Assembly: GCA_009792885.1 (NCBI GenBank)
Contig: WMCF01000014.1
Coordinates: forward strand, 12,739,387-12,803,386
Origin: Eremophila alpestris peregrina
Taxonomy: Eukaryota > Chordata > Aves > Passeriformes > Alaudidae
DNA: 64,000 nucleotides
Direction of reading: 5' to 3'
Shown: positions 49,521 to 60,178 of the stretch, one piece after another
How positions within the stretch are numbered: the first letter of the stretch is position 1
How the letters are laid out: every line of letters begins with the position of its first letter
Notes under the pieces: generated by a model
The model's input: the letters and a program-made list of their open reading frames with translations, nothing else
What the model was told of the DNA's origin: nothing
Databases searched by the model: none
Position numbers and translations under genes: made by a program

Positions 49521-49859
49521 ACTGCCTCAGATGTGCAGGACAGGATCACTGCCACACTTTGTCACGGTCCTTGAGGGAATATATGTAGTGCTCCAGGGCA
49601 CTCTGAGAATGGCCTCAATTATTAATAACCATTATGATTTTTTTCTGTCAGACTCTGAAGTCTTGCTGATCATCATGGATTATTTATTCCCCGTAGTGCC
49701 GCTTGCACCAGTTCTGTATCATCAGCCCTCTAGTGCCTACCTTTCTGGCTGGCATCTTTTTTCCTATGCTACACCCTCAGTTAGACCACAGGTGTAGGGA
49801 TCTGTCTGATCAACAGATGTATTCTCTGTTCTCCACATTGTATATGCAGCCATAGTCTT

Positions 49860-50640
49860 GTGAAGTTCAGCCATGTCCTTAGTTTATTCAGGATGTGTTT
49901 GTGGTAAAGGACAGGTACAGGATGCATGGGGCTCAACTTTGTTCATGCCTCAAGGCTGTGTCCCACGGAGGTCATAGTGATATTTTACACACAATACTTT
50001 TGGATGTTCAAGACATCCTGCTCCTCAACCAGCTGGTGGTGCTTCCCCTCCTGCTGCTTTTCAGGGATAGCTTGATGCATGTCTATCATCATCATGGCTT
50101 CCTTCCCAAAGATCATGTGAGACAGCTTGTTCAGAAAGCAGGATCACCTCCAGCTTGGAGAATTACTATTCCTGGTCTTGGTGAAAGCTATCCTTTTTTA
50201 TCCATCATTGGAATACAGCCTGTATGTATTCTTTTGACAGCCTTTACCTCACTAAGAGTTCTTATTCCTGCCTGAAGTGTACTGCCTAACCAGAACTAGT
50301 AGGGTATTTTTCAGGCAGACAGATACATAGGTGTGGCCATTGCAGGCTGTCCCTCTGGCACAGCAGTCCTGTGCACTCTGCATGGCTGTGTCAGTGCAGG
50401 CCTTACCCAGTCTCCAGCATTCACCACACAGAGCTGACTCACAGCAGGCCCTGTGGGAGGCAGTCTCAAATGTGACTTGTCTGGGATACCAGTTATATGG
50501 AACTTTTGTGGAGGTCCCGCAGGGCACGGGACACTCCTGAGGCTCATTGATGGAGCAATGAAGGTCCCTTCACATCTTTGTCACAGGAAGATGGAATGTG
50601 TCTCCTGGATGCCAGCAGAGCACTCTGCAGTAGCAGCTGA
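49860..50640 (-). pseudogene. unexplained coding-like stretch, possible decayed retroelement or retrogene
   Basis: The block is GC-richer than its surroundings and open in pieces on both strands. On the minus strand, 50252-50527 encodes a Cys-rich peptide (CCESALCGECWRLGKAC, then CCARGTACNGHTYVSVC). Further along, around 49990-50140, a second open piece reads LSHMIFGKEAMMMIDMHQ then EGKHHQLVEEQDVLNIQ before a stop. The latter loosely recalls the 'lfGkEa..pid' region near the end of Ty3-type integrases. The frames are broken by stops and shifts. I cannot assign it: it may be an old retroelement, a retrogene, or chance. Confidence 0.2.
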
Positions 50641-53367
50641 GGACAACAGTTCTAGTAAGAAAAATGAAATGGGAAAAGCTTAGGCTAAATAAAGGAGCAA
50701 GAAACAGATTAAGAAGACATTGGAACAAATGGTCAGTGTACAAAACCTCCAAAATGAGATCTAGATACCGAACTGAGCAGATAAAGGGTATGAGCAACAA
50801 GGACATGGTCACAGGCACTGAGAGCAGTAATCATCCAAGTAAGGTTGTTGTCCACCCTTCCCTTTATTTATTGTCTTTTCTTCTGCCTAAATATGAAGAA
50901 AAAAAAAATTATTCCCTACTTTATGCCACAGAATGACACTGCAGAGAAAACCAAGCATAACAGTGCTGGGCTGGGGAGAAAACTCCTGGACTAGAGACCT
51001 TGACTGAGGGAAGTGAGTCCACAAGGGGCTGAGAGTGCATTTAATGGGTAATGTTAAACCAGTCTAAAGGCTGAGTGCCCTCAAAAAGGCTATTCCCTTG
51101 CTGAATTCCTTTGCTTCTGCAACTGAGCAGGGAGTTACACTAGTGGGAATGGTCCCAGCATTTGAAGGTCTTTGTGTCTTCAGAAGTTTTTTTTAGCCCC
51201 AGGAGCAGGAAATTGGAGTTTGAGGCTGGGAAAGCAGGACCCCTGGTTTAGGTGGTGGTCTGCTACAGGCAGAACCAAACTCTCTTCAGCGCCACTAAAA
51301 CTCTCAGAGCAGGTTCCCATAGGAACAGTGGAGGTGTAGGCATCCCCAGGTGCCTGGCACTCTGAGGTTTAGGTTTACTCCTGGAGGGATGGAGGCTTGT
51401 CTTTAAAGCCAAGGCTTGAAGCAGGTCATGTAAGTTGGAGCAAAGAAGAGCTCCAGAAGCAAGCCAAACACCAGGAGCTGAATATGGTAATAGGAGCATT
51501 TTAAATGTTGGAGTCCTATTGTGGGTTTCACTGTGTTTACATGTGGCTAATGTCTAACACTCTTTTCTTTGATTGTGAGATATAGATAGCCCCAACATTG
51601 CCATGAAAGCAGATAAAATAATTTATAGAGAAGGTGTGTGCATATTGCATTCAAAAATAACCTATGGATTTGTGGTATATAAAATGTTAACTGACTGCTT
51701 GTATAAAATTGGCATCTGGTGTCATCAGCAAGACAAGATTATAGACAGTGATGAGACAGTGATGTTACTAATGCTATTGACATGTGGGAAGAAGCAGCAG
51801 GAATTCTTCCCCTTCGTGTCATCAAAGTCTAAGCACATGGTTAAAGCCAGAGAAGAGTGTGTCTGACAGGGAAGAGCACATGAGAATGCTGATTTTCTGT
51901 AGTATTTTTATGTTGCATTTTCCCCATTTATTTTCCTACAAAGAGGTTGGATTGTTTAGCCTTGAGGCTGAATTTGGCTGTGATTTCCAAGGACAGTAAA
52001 TTTTGTGCGTGCGGTACAAGCAATAGTATTTTCCAAAAAATATCCTTTCCAAGCTTGTGAGTACAAGAATTTGGAGGTGCTAATTTCTGGGATGTGTAGG
52101 GATAGGGTAAGAGGAATCAGTATTCAAAATTCAATTAGAGTAAATATGGCATCACCTTGCAAACCTTATGAGAAAACCCCAGCATTTTGTACAAATAAGT
52201 ACAGGCAGCCCTGCTATCAGTAGAGATTCCTCAAGTGCAGGCAGAGAGAAGGACTCAGCCTGAGCTTTGGGTATCTTTTAAAAGAACCATTGTTTCTGAG
52301 TGTGCAACAATCCTCCCCCCAGGATGTCTTCTGCTTTAAGAGCTCTGCTGCCTAGCAGTGAAGGAGGAGAGAGTAGCATTGCTGAGGACAGGAGGTTAAG
52401 GAGTAACCTGATTGGGGAAGAAGCCAAACTAAACAAAGGTTTAGAAATATCGCTGAAAATAGTATTACTTACCATTTTCCTCTGCCAGTGGCTGACACAC
52501 CACATTTTTTGTTCTTTAAAACCACAGTGAACCATTCCCAAAAAAGGAAGTGTAACCTCTGTTTTCTACACTTCTGTCCTTCCCCTCCTGGGGAAAACCT
52601 TTCCTTGCTGTATTTCTCATGACACATTTAACTGGAGGGTTTCTTCACAGAGTTTCTGCTGGGGCTGTTTGTTTTATCTTGCATTTTGCAGCAGATAACA
52701 GACCTGTATGCTGCATAGATTAGAGTTGGCAAATTTTGCCACTGACTTCTTTAGGCACAGATAAATGCCTTAGTCTCCCACTCATATCTATACTTAAAGC
52801 AAAATTTTAAAATGTCTTCTAATGGGAGCCCCGAGTGATCTCTGCCTTTTCCTTTGCTTCCTGGCTGGCCATGTGTGCTCGCTAATGAGACTCAGGAATA
52901 TCAAAAGTGGAATTTGGAGCAGAGCAAAGGCCAGGCTAATAAATCTGCTCTTAGTTCAGGCTCTGTGGTGATGTGGCTACACCCCGGGGGGAGAAAGGGC
53001 AGAAGCTGGGCTTTGGGCCCGAGGGACAGAAAAGGAAGTCAGCCATGGGCAGGCAGAGAGGCAAAATCTATGTTGCTGAGGGCTGGAGGCAAAAAGCAGC
53101 TTCTGAAGGAGTGCTGGGGACAGGAGAGTGTGCAAAAAACAGGCTGCAGCAATTTCATTTCAGATGACTGTACTGCAATGAGAGGATGAGTGGTTTTGGC
53201 ATAGAAAAACATCTAAGAGCAGAAACTGAGAATATTTTTATATATAAATATATGTAAAATTATAAAACCTGAATGCCTTAATTTGGAAGACTCTTCCGGG
53301 AAGACAAAGCAATCCATTTTTCTCCCAGTGCAGCCAAAATTTTATGCTGACCAAGCTCTGACTTCAA
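50641..53367. other. intergenic or intronic DNA, no gene seen
   Basis: This is unique sequence. The portion at 52.85-53.17 kb is GC-richer and purine-rich on the plus strand, with G runs near 52984-53026, and is open for about 110 codons. No splice or domain evidence supports a gene. Confidence 0.5.
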
Positions 53368-53456
53368 AGCTGACCCTTCTCTGATCAGGGGACTGGGCCT
53401 GCTGCCCCTGGGAGGTCCCCTCCAAACCTGAATATTCTGTAATTCAGTGGTTCTGA
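53368..53456 (+). mobile_element. CR1 LINE 3' end, sense orientation
   Basis: The sequence follows the CR1 3' untranslated end: 'gctgacccttctctgatcagggg', then 'gggaggtcccctccaaacctgaat', then a degraded octamer tail 'attctgtaattcagtggttctg' (consensus repeats of ATTCTGTG). It is a very short, 5'-truncated, old copy. Identified from memory of the consensus. Confidence 0.7.
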
Positions 53457-55206
53457 GAAATGAAGGTGAAATCTCTGCTCCATTACCCCTGATACCAGTA
53501 AAGCCCGAGTCTTACCTTAAAAAAGTGCTGATTGTAGTAAGTCATAGCCTACAGAGGAAAAGCAATTTAGATGTGAAAAGCTCTGTATGTTCCAGTTTGA
53601 TGGATGTCAGCTACAGTGCTTGCTTGCCATGTTAGAGCCACTGACTCCTGTGAAACAGCCAGGTGATGCCCACTTCCCACTGAACACAGGTCCCTATCCA
53701 GCAGCACTCCTTTAGAAATTGGTTGGAAACTCAGCAGCAGAGGCGAGGATTTGAGTTGTAGTGGCCTCTCTACTTGCTCGTGTTTCTCTCTCCCACGTGC
53801 AAGCACAAAGAATGTTTTAAAGAGTGGGATTATGGCTGTGAGGAGTTTCGTGTGCCTCCAGGCCAGGCAGGGAGAAGGCTGAAGCTGTGTCTGGCACAAG
53901 AAGAGGGAGGTTTGGTTTCAAGAAGTGTAAGTCTGGTGCTGTTGTGAGCATCAAGTCCATACAAGTGTGAGAGAAGAAAGCTGTTGGAAGAGAGTAGCTG
54001 TTCTCCAGAAGGGCCACTGGCTTGGACTGGAAAACCCTATCAAAGACAGAACATACAAAGCTGTAGATGATTAAAGCCATGGAGCAGCTCTAAACTTATG
54101 ATGAATTAGATACTTGGTGGATGCCAGAATCTCTGCAAAGTTACTTGCAAATGCTAAATTTCACTATTACTCTCTCATGAAGTGACTGTGGTTTTTTGTT
54201 GTGCCTTTTTTAAAGAGGATCATGAGTTGTAGCTATGCAGAAAAAATTGTTTCTCTGAAGTTAGTTAATTCCAATTATTTCTCCTTGATCACGTTCAGAA
54301 GAGAATTTTTAGAGGGAGGACTACCAAAACTCTGGAAAACAGATCTGAACAGCTGAACCTCATCACTTGGTGAAAGATTAGGAAGGGATGAAACCTCAGA
54401 CATTTTACTGAAGCTGGCCAAAGTAAATACAGCATGGAATCTTTAGGGATAATGGTGAAACTGAAAGTAGCAAACAAGCAAGGCCATCAAATGCATTCAA
54501 ATCACAGATTGCACAGGATATTTGCCTTGTCTGTGATTGATTTGACTAAGCCAGACCATTGTCTTTTTAGGGCAAAAAAAGACCTTTATTTCATCAGTAG
54601 TCCTGACATCAGTGGGATTAGTTGTATAAGAAATTATTCTTTAATGTGAGTGAAAGTATTACAGTCTAGTCCTATGTTTGGATGTTATATCCCCATTTAT
54701 ATTTCTTGTCCATTTAGATTTTGAGCTCCCTGAGAAAAAATGACCCAGGAAAGAAGTACAATTGGTTGTGATTCCCCCACAGTCATAATGTCACTTATAC
54801 TAAAGAGCCTAAGTGTCAAAAGGAAATATCTTTACCTCTGTAAGAATCTCCATTTTAATGTAATTTACTTTGAATTTAGACAAAATAGACACTTTCCCAT
54901 GGAATACTTTATTCATGCTTAAAGTGTTACTTCCCATTTGGCCAATTTTACTCTAAAGAGGCTTTCTGAACACAAAGTCAGGGAGCAGGACAACATTGGG
55001 TTTTTTTCCCAGTAAAGTTGTAGTCAGTAATGAATATTTGGGGTTTGAGTACGTCTTTGTGTTGTAGTATACCTGCCACTTTATTGTGCACTTCTATAAC
55101 TCAACAAAATTTCCTGAAGTATTTATTTCCCACTGCTTTTTACATTCCTGCTACATTCTTTCTAAAGGAGAGATTAATGCCTTTGCTGAGTACTATGAAT
55201 TTGTTC
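53457..55206. other. intergenic or intronic DNA, no gene seen
   Basis: Unique AT-rich sequence. Short open frames on both strands at 53.5-54.1 kb have no splice support. Confidence 0.5.
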
Positions 55207-55365
55207 ACAGAATTCATTTGGGTTGTTTCATCCAGTCCAACCCCCTGCAATGAGCAGGGACATCTTCAGCTAGGTCAGCTCAGAGTCCTGTCCAATCTGT
55301 CCTTGGACATTTCCAGGCATAGGGCATCCAAAACTCTGGGAAACCTCCTCCAGTGTTTTACACCT

Positions 55366-55413
55366 ATTCGTAAGTTTGTTTTTTTTTTTATTCGTAAGTT
55401 TGTTTTTTTTTTT
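55366..55413. repeat. perfect 24-bp tandem duplication inside CR1
   Basis: Two identical adjacent 24-base units (55366-55389 and 55390-55413) each consist of ATTCGTAAGTTTG followed by 11 T. Perfect identity, including the T-run length, indicates a duplication much younger than the diverged CR1 that hosts it. Confidence 0.97.
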
Positions 55414-55607
55414 ATTTATATCTACTCTAAATCTACTCTCTTATACTTTAAAACCATTCATCTTTGACCTAGTGTAACAGACCCCACTAAAAAAATTTGT
55501 TCCCCTCTTCCTTTTAAGTCCACTTTAATAATTGAAAGACCACAAAAAGGTCTCTCCAGAACCTTCTCTTTTCCAAGCTGAATAACCCCAGCCCTTTCAG
55601 TGTTTAC

Positions 55608-55877
55608 TCATGGCAGTGGTGCTCCATCCATCTGATCATTTCTGTGGCCTTCCTGTACCTGCTCCCACAGGTCCACGTTCTTCCTGTGCTGGGGACCCCA
55701 GAGCTGGATGCAGCACTCTGGGTGGGGTGTCACCAGAGTGGAGTAGTGAGGGACAGTCCCCTCCCTCACCCTGCTGGCTGGCCTGCTTTTGATGCAGCCC
55801 AGGACACAATTGGCTTTCTGGGCTGCAAGAGCACATTGCCAGCTCATGTGCAGCCTTTCATTCACCAGCAATCCCAA
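55608..55877 (-). pseudogene. CR1 ORF2 C-terminal fragment
   Basis: The frame retains recognisable CR1 ORF2 C-terminal sequence: ALAAQKANCVLGCIKSR, then a segment ending CCIQLWGPQHRKNVDLWEQ. The C-terminal region lies beyond the polymerase fingers and palm, and no catalytic YADD-type motif or endonuclease is present. The frame is lost after the Leu/Pro end at 55608, while the homologous sequence continues to lower coordinates out of frame. It is a dead fragment, open by survival and not by function. Confidence 0.9.
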
Positions 55878-55988
55878 GTCCTTCTCCTCAGGAATGTTCT
55901 CAATCCACCAAGCCTGAGTTATGCTTGGGACTGCCCCAACTCAGATGCAGGATCTTGCACTTGACCTTGTTTCACCACATGAGCTTCT

Positions 55989-58900
55989 TCTCTCATTGAA
56001 TTGCAGCACCTACAGCTATTCCCATCCTCCTTTTACATTTGTGTTCCCTTTGTTAGGAATGTGTGCTTGAGCTACGATCACCTCACTGCACGCTGGCTAC
56101 TGTGAAGCTGCTGCTGACTGAATTTCTAAGAAATGCCATCAGATGTATCTCTCCCTATCTTATTTTTCATTTTTTACAAGCAGTACACATTGGAACAGGA
56201 AAATAAAGTGTGTTCTTTATACCACTCAAGTTGCTGCTTGGAAACAATACATCAGCTCCAGGCTTAATGTACTAAATAACCTTGTTTCATAAACATGCAG
56301 CTATTTTGCTGAAACAAACTGCTTCATCAAATTGTTGAAAAATGTACAGTACCACTGGGACAGTTCTGCCATAAACAGCTTTATTCCTCTCTCTTCTGTT
56401 ATTTTTGCTTTAGGAAAATAAAAAAAGGAACAATATAATCACTATTGTTTTTATTACTCAAATATTTGCTCTTAAGCCTGGAGAAGAGAAATAGTTATTA
56501 TACATTAAGTAAATTACGTCTTTAAAGGAAGCAGTCTTAAAACCGTGCTACATTAACCCTTCTGCAGCACCTAGCACCTCATTCTTCTTTTGCTGTTGAC
56601 AAATAAGGCCAATTAACATCAGCAAGATAATTAACTACAGCTCCAGGTAGTATTTGCATCCGGTCTATTGCTGTTTGAAAGCTGTCTCTTCTCCTTTTCT
56701 CCCTGCAGCTTGAAGGTGCTAATTTTAACACCTACAAAGTATGGAGTTTAGATTTGGTTGAAAGGAGAGCAAGACTGGTTTTTTGGTTTTTTGTTTTAAT
56801 TATTCAAACATTAGGTGAATAATTATAATAGTGAAGTGATTTCAACCTTCTGCTAGACTTTCTTATGTTTCCCCCAAATCATTTGCACATTCTGGGATGC
56901 TTTTTAAAAATTTCTTCTATTCCATATGGCAAATAATTCTTTTTCAATGTCATGTACTTAGAGTGAGAACACTGTGGATGGACTTAACCGGTGGTCCAAA
57001 ACCAGGGTAATCATGTTTGTTGCCAAGGAAAGAAGAATATTTTTCCTGGAGGCACAACAATCATTTTATTAAATGATTGTACCAGCTGGAAACAAATTAT
57101 TGCCTTTATTTTAAACTGCTATTCTTAAGTCTAATGCTTTTATTTCAAATGGAAACAAATTTTAAGGAAGATTACAGCTCACCTGTTCTTACAGTTCTTA
57201 CTGGGGTGTGCTAAATTCATATAATTATCCATGATAGTGTTATTTGCCTGGCTTTATGAGGCTGCTCTTAACCTGCAAATCAATAGTTGATCCTACTGTT
57301 ATTTCCCTTCTGTCTGATACCTCAGCTCATTTTGGAGTGAAGAACATATGCAGCAGGTAGGCTGTGTTTCTAATAATTAGTTTTCTTAAACATGCTATAA
57401 AGAGCCTTGCCAAGAAAATATCACTGTAGTGTTTTGAGCCCAGCTGGCAATGTATTGGAGCCTGGGGAGGGGAGGATAGAACAGCAAACTGAGCCATGTT
57501 CATCTTTGGAGTCTCTTAGCCAAACTCACCTTGGGTGAATTTGGCTCTCCCTGTGCTCTAGAAAATGTTTTTGCCTGAGATTATGTGTAAGGAAACTGAG
57601 GCACTTCTTGTGGGCACCTTGCATGGTGAACGTGCACATTTATTTTTCCCTCTTAATGAAATTCTTATCAAATATAGTTTCAGTTTAGCAAGGAGCTCTT
57701 GAGGCTGAGAGGAACTGAGGCACAGCTCAGTTCTCTGGCTCAATTTCTTGAGTGTGTGGGCACCCAGAAAGAGAACAGGCTGATGGACAGCGGAGTTTGA
57801 ACAAAAGCTCCCTAGGCCTTCCTTTTCCAGCTTTCCAAGCCAGAAATAGATAAGATACGTCTAACAGCAACAGCAGTAGGGGTGCAGTATGGGTCTGTGT
57901 TTTGGCAGCAAGTTGGATTTCACGGTCTCTAGATCAAAAATGCCTCAGCCACGTAATGCAGAGTGCTGACACAGTATGAACTCATACCAGCATTTCAAAT
58001 CTCTTCCAAAATGTTGAGGGATTAGGATTTTGACCACTTATCTTACTATCAGCTCAAGTCGTTGTCTTTCTCTAACTGTAGCAAGCATAAAATCCATATG
58101 CCTTGGCTAATCAAATGGAAATACGATCTTGGGCCCATTCCTGAACTGAGCTAAATTTGTACTGCTGAATTATATCTGTCAGGCACTGCACTGGCTGTGC
58201 AGTACCAGTGTGGCTGCTCCCCTCCCTTCTCCCAGAAGGGAACACAGCAACGCTGGAGTGGTATTCTTTAGCACTTTTCCAAGGATTGCTGAACTGTTTT
58301 GGCTGGACCACTCCAATACATTTAGTTTTATGAAACATGGAAAAGTTCAGTACAGTTACATGCATTTGAAAAGTGCCAGGCAATTTTGTCAACCCTGGGT
58401 CTTCTACAGCAAGTCAGACCCAGAATACATATTGCTCTTCAGGTAACCATGATTAGCAGATGGGTGGTATGGCACTCAGCTTATTTTAAAAATTTCATGC
58501 CAAGTAAACTCTGTCACACACATGAGCTTCTTTTCTCCAAATTAAATACGACTTTTTGGTAGGAAAAAAATAATCTGTTAAGGTGTTTAGATTCAGACTT
58601 TTTTGGAAGAAATCAAATCAAAGGCCTCTTCCACCTCTTTGTGACATTTCCTTGATAGAAGCTTGGTGTAGAGAATGCTAATGTCCCCAGTAAAAGCTTA
58701 GCTTTTATATCTGATGTGCTACATGTGTAAGATAATTTCTGTAGCATTGTGCTATAGTCTCCTGACAGCCTCTGAAAAATGAGTGGATGTTGCCCTTTTC
58801 CTACCCAGTAGGGTAATTCTGAAAATGTTGCCAGGATGCAGCCACCTACCTCAAACTATTGCTAGAGGCACTTTAGCAGCAATGCACATTTGTGCAGTAA

Positions 58901-59959
58901 AAGCTCTGTGATTAATTTAATACACATGAAGCACTGTGTTCCCTAGGGAAAGCAAGAATAGGATCAGAGAAGATAACCAGTGAGTTTGAAGGCTTCAGGA
59001 GGACAAACAGGTATTGTCTGTGCCATGTTGCCTCCCACTTTGTATCTTAGTCTGGAGGATACATTATTTTCTTCTTTGACATCCAAGTCTTTTGCTCCAG
59101 GAAGGTTTTTTCTTTTCTGAGTAAAGTCCTGATGCATAAGCTAAAAGCCATCTGTGTGGGTTTGGGGTTTTTTTCCCTTTTTGGGTGTTACTGTTGCAAC
59201 TGACTCAGCAGTCCGTGCATATGAAAAGGTTGAACAAGAAAGTAAAAAAGTACAAAATACCCTTTGGGAAAAGGAGCATACAGTCAATCACCTCAAGGTC
59301 ATATAAAGTATGATGGGCTTGTGCACTGGTGCAGGTTGAACAGATTTGATTCATTAATCAGAACTCATACAGTGTTTGGAAAAAATAATTTACATTACCA
59401 GAGCTATGTTACTTAGGAATTTGATAATAACCTTTCTGTTTTGTTATATTGACTTTTGGAGTCAGAAAATAAGACTTTGCTTGTTCAGTAACAATGTTCA
59501 GTTTCTTTTATTAGCAGAGCAAACCTTTTGTCATATTATATAGGAAAAATGTTTTATTTTTAGCAATTAAGTAAATACCAAATTTTTGTGCTGTGATTTG
59601 GTAGAGGTCAATGCCACATTCTGAAAGGTACTGTACTCTGAGGGAGTTCTCATGCACACTAGTGGGGGGAACCAGAAAGAAAATTTCAATCATTAGTACA
59701 ATATATTTTTTTAAGTATATTTTTCTTAGGGTGGAGGTAAGGAGGAGTCGGAAAAGAGAGGGGTCAGGATAGGGACGATTTGTTGGGAAGAGGAATTCAT
59801 TAAGTGCTGGCTGAAAATGGAAAAGTGAAGGCAAGAAAGAGTTGTATTGGTATGCATTTAAAGGAAATTAAGTGGATTAAATTTTTCTCTAGTATGGTAA
59901 ATTCAAAAGTACTTGATCATGATCTAACAGTCGCATGTTGTGGGTGCTGCTTATCCTGC
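55989..59959. other. unique DNA with a motif-dense candidate element
   Basis: No gene is supportable. The stretch 56480-56720, listed separately, is the most enhancer-like part. The rest is AT-rich unique sequence with short chance frames. Confidence 0.5.
56480..56720. promoter_or_regulatory. candidate developmental enhancer (homeodomain and POU motifs)
   Basis: Within about 50 bases the sequence carries AATTAAC (56611-56617), a TAATTA homeodomain core (56628-56633) and a perfect reversed octamer ATTTGCAT (56652-56659), with CCGGT next to it. The flanks are complex and non-repetitive, and the stretch has no coding frame. Such clusters are typical of conserved non-coding elements in gene deserts. 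Conservation cannot be tested from one sequence. Confidence 0.27.
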
Positions 59960-59960
59960 A

Positions 59961-60178
59961 AATCATAGAATGGACTAGGTTGGAAAAGATCTTTAAGGTG
60001 ATCAAGTCCAATTGTTAACCCAGCACTCCCAAGCTCACCACTAAACCTCGGTCCCTGAGCACCACATGTACACATCTTTTAAATACCTGCAGGGATGGTG
60101 ACTCAACCACACCCCTGGGCAGCCTGGGCCAGTGCTTGACCACCCTTTCTGGGAAGAAATTTTTACTAAACCCTCCCC
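59961..60178 (-). mobile_element. CR1 LINE 3' fragment, minus strand
   Basis: The plus strand starts with the reversed CR1 tail 'aatcatagaatggactaggttggaaaagatctttaaggtgatcaagtcca'. It continues with 'cccagcactcccaagctcaccactaaacc', 'cctgcagggatggtgactcaaccac' and 'ctgggcagcctgggccagtgcttgaccaccctttctgggaagaaatt'. This is a different CR1 subfamily from the copy at 55.2 kb. It is 5'-truncated, about 220 bases, and has no coding capacity. Confidence 0.92.

Larger units (their letters stand above)
55207..55988 (-). mobile_element. CR1 LINE, 5'-truncated, minus strand
   Basis: This is the longest repeat in the window, about 780 bases. The plus strand begins with the reversed 3' end (cagaattcatttgggttgtttcatccagtccaacccc). 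It continues through the reversed 3' region and the reversed C-terminal coding part, such as 'gctggggaccccagagctggatgcagcactc' and 'ttgatgcagcccaggacacaattggctttctgggctgc'. It ends near 'cttgcacttgaccttgtttcaccacatgag'. Only the C-terminal part of the reverse-transcriptase open frame and the 3' end remain, the usual result of truncated target-primed insertion. A later 24-base duplication lies inside it. Confidence 0.93.

Noticed and set aside
55030..55467. 145-codon plus-strand frame
   Set aside because: It runs antisense through the CR1 3' region and the 24-base duplication, so it is an artefact of the repeat.
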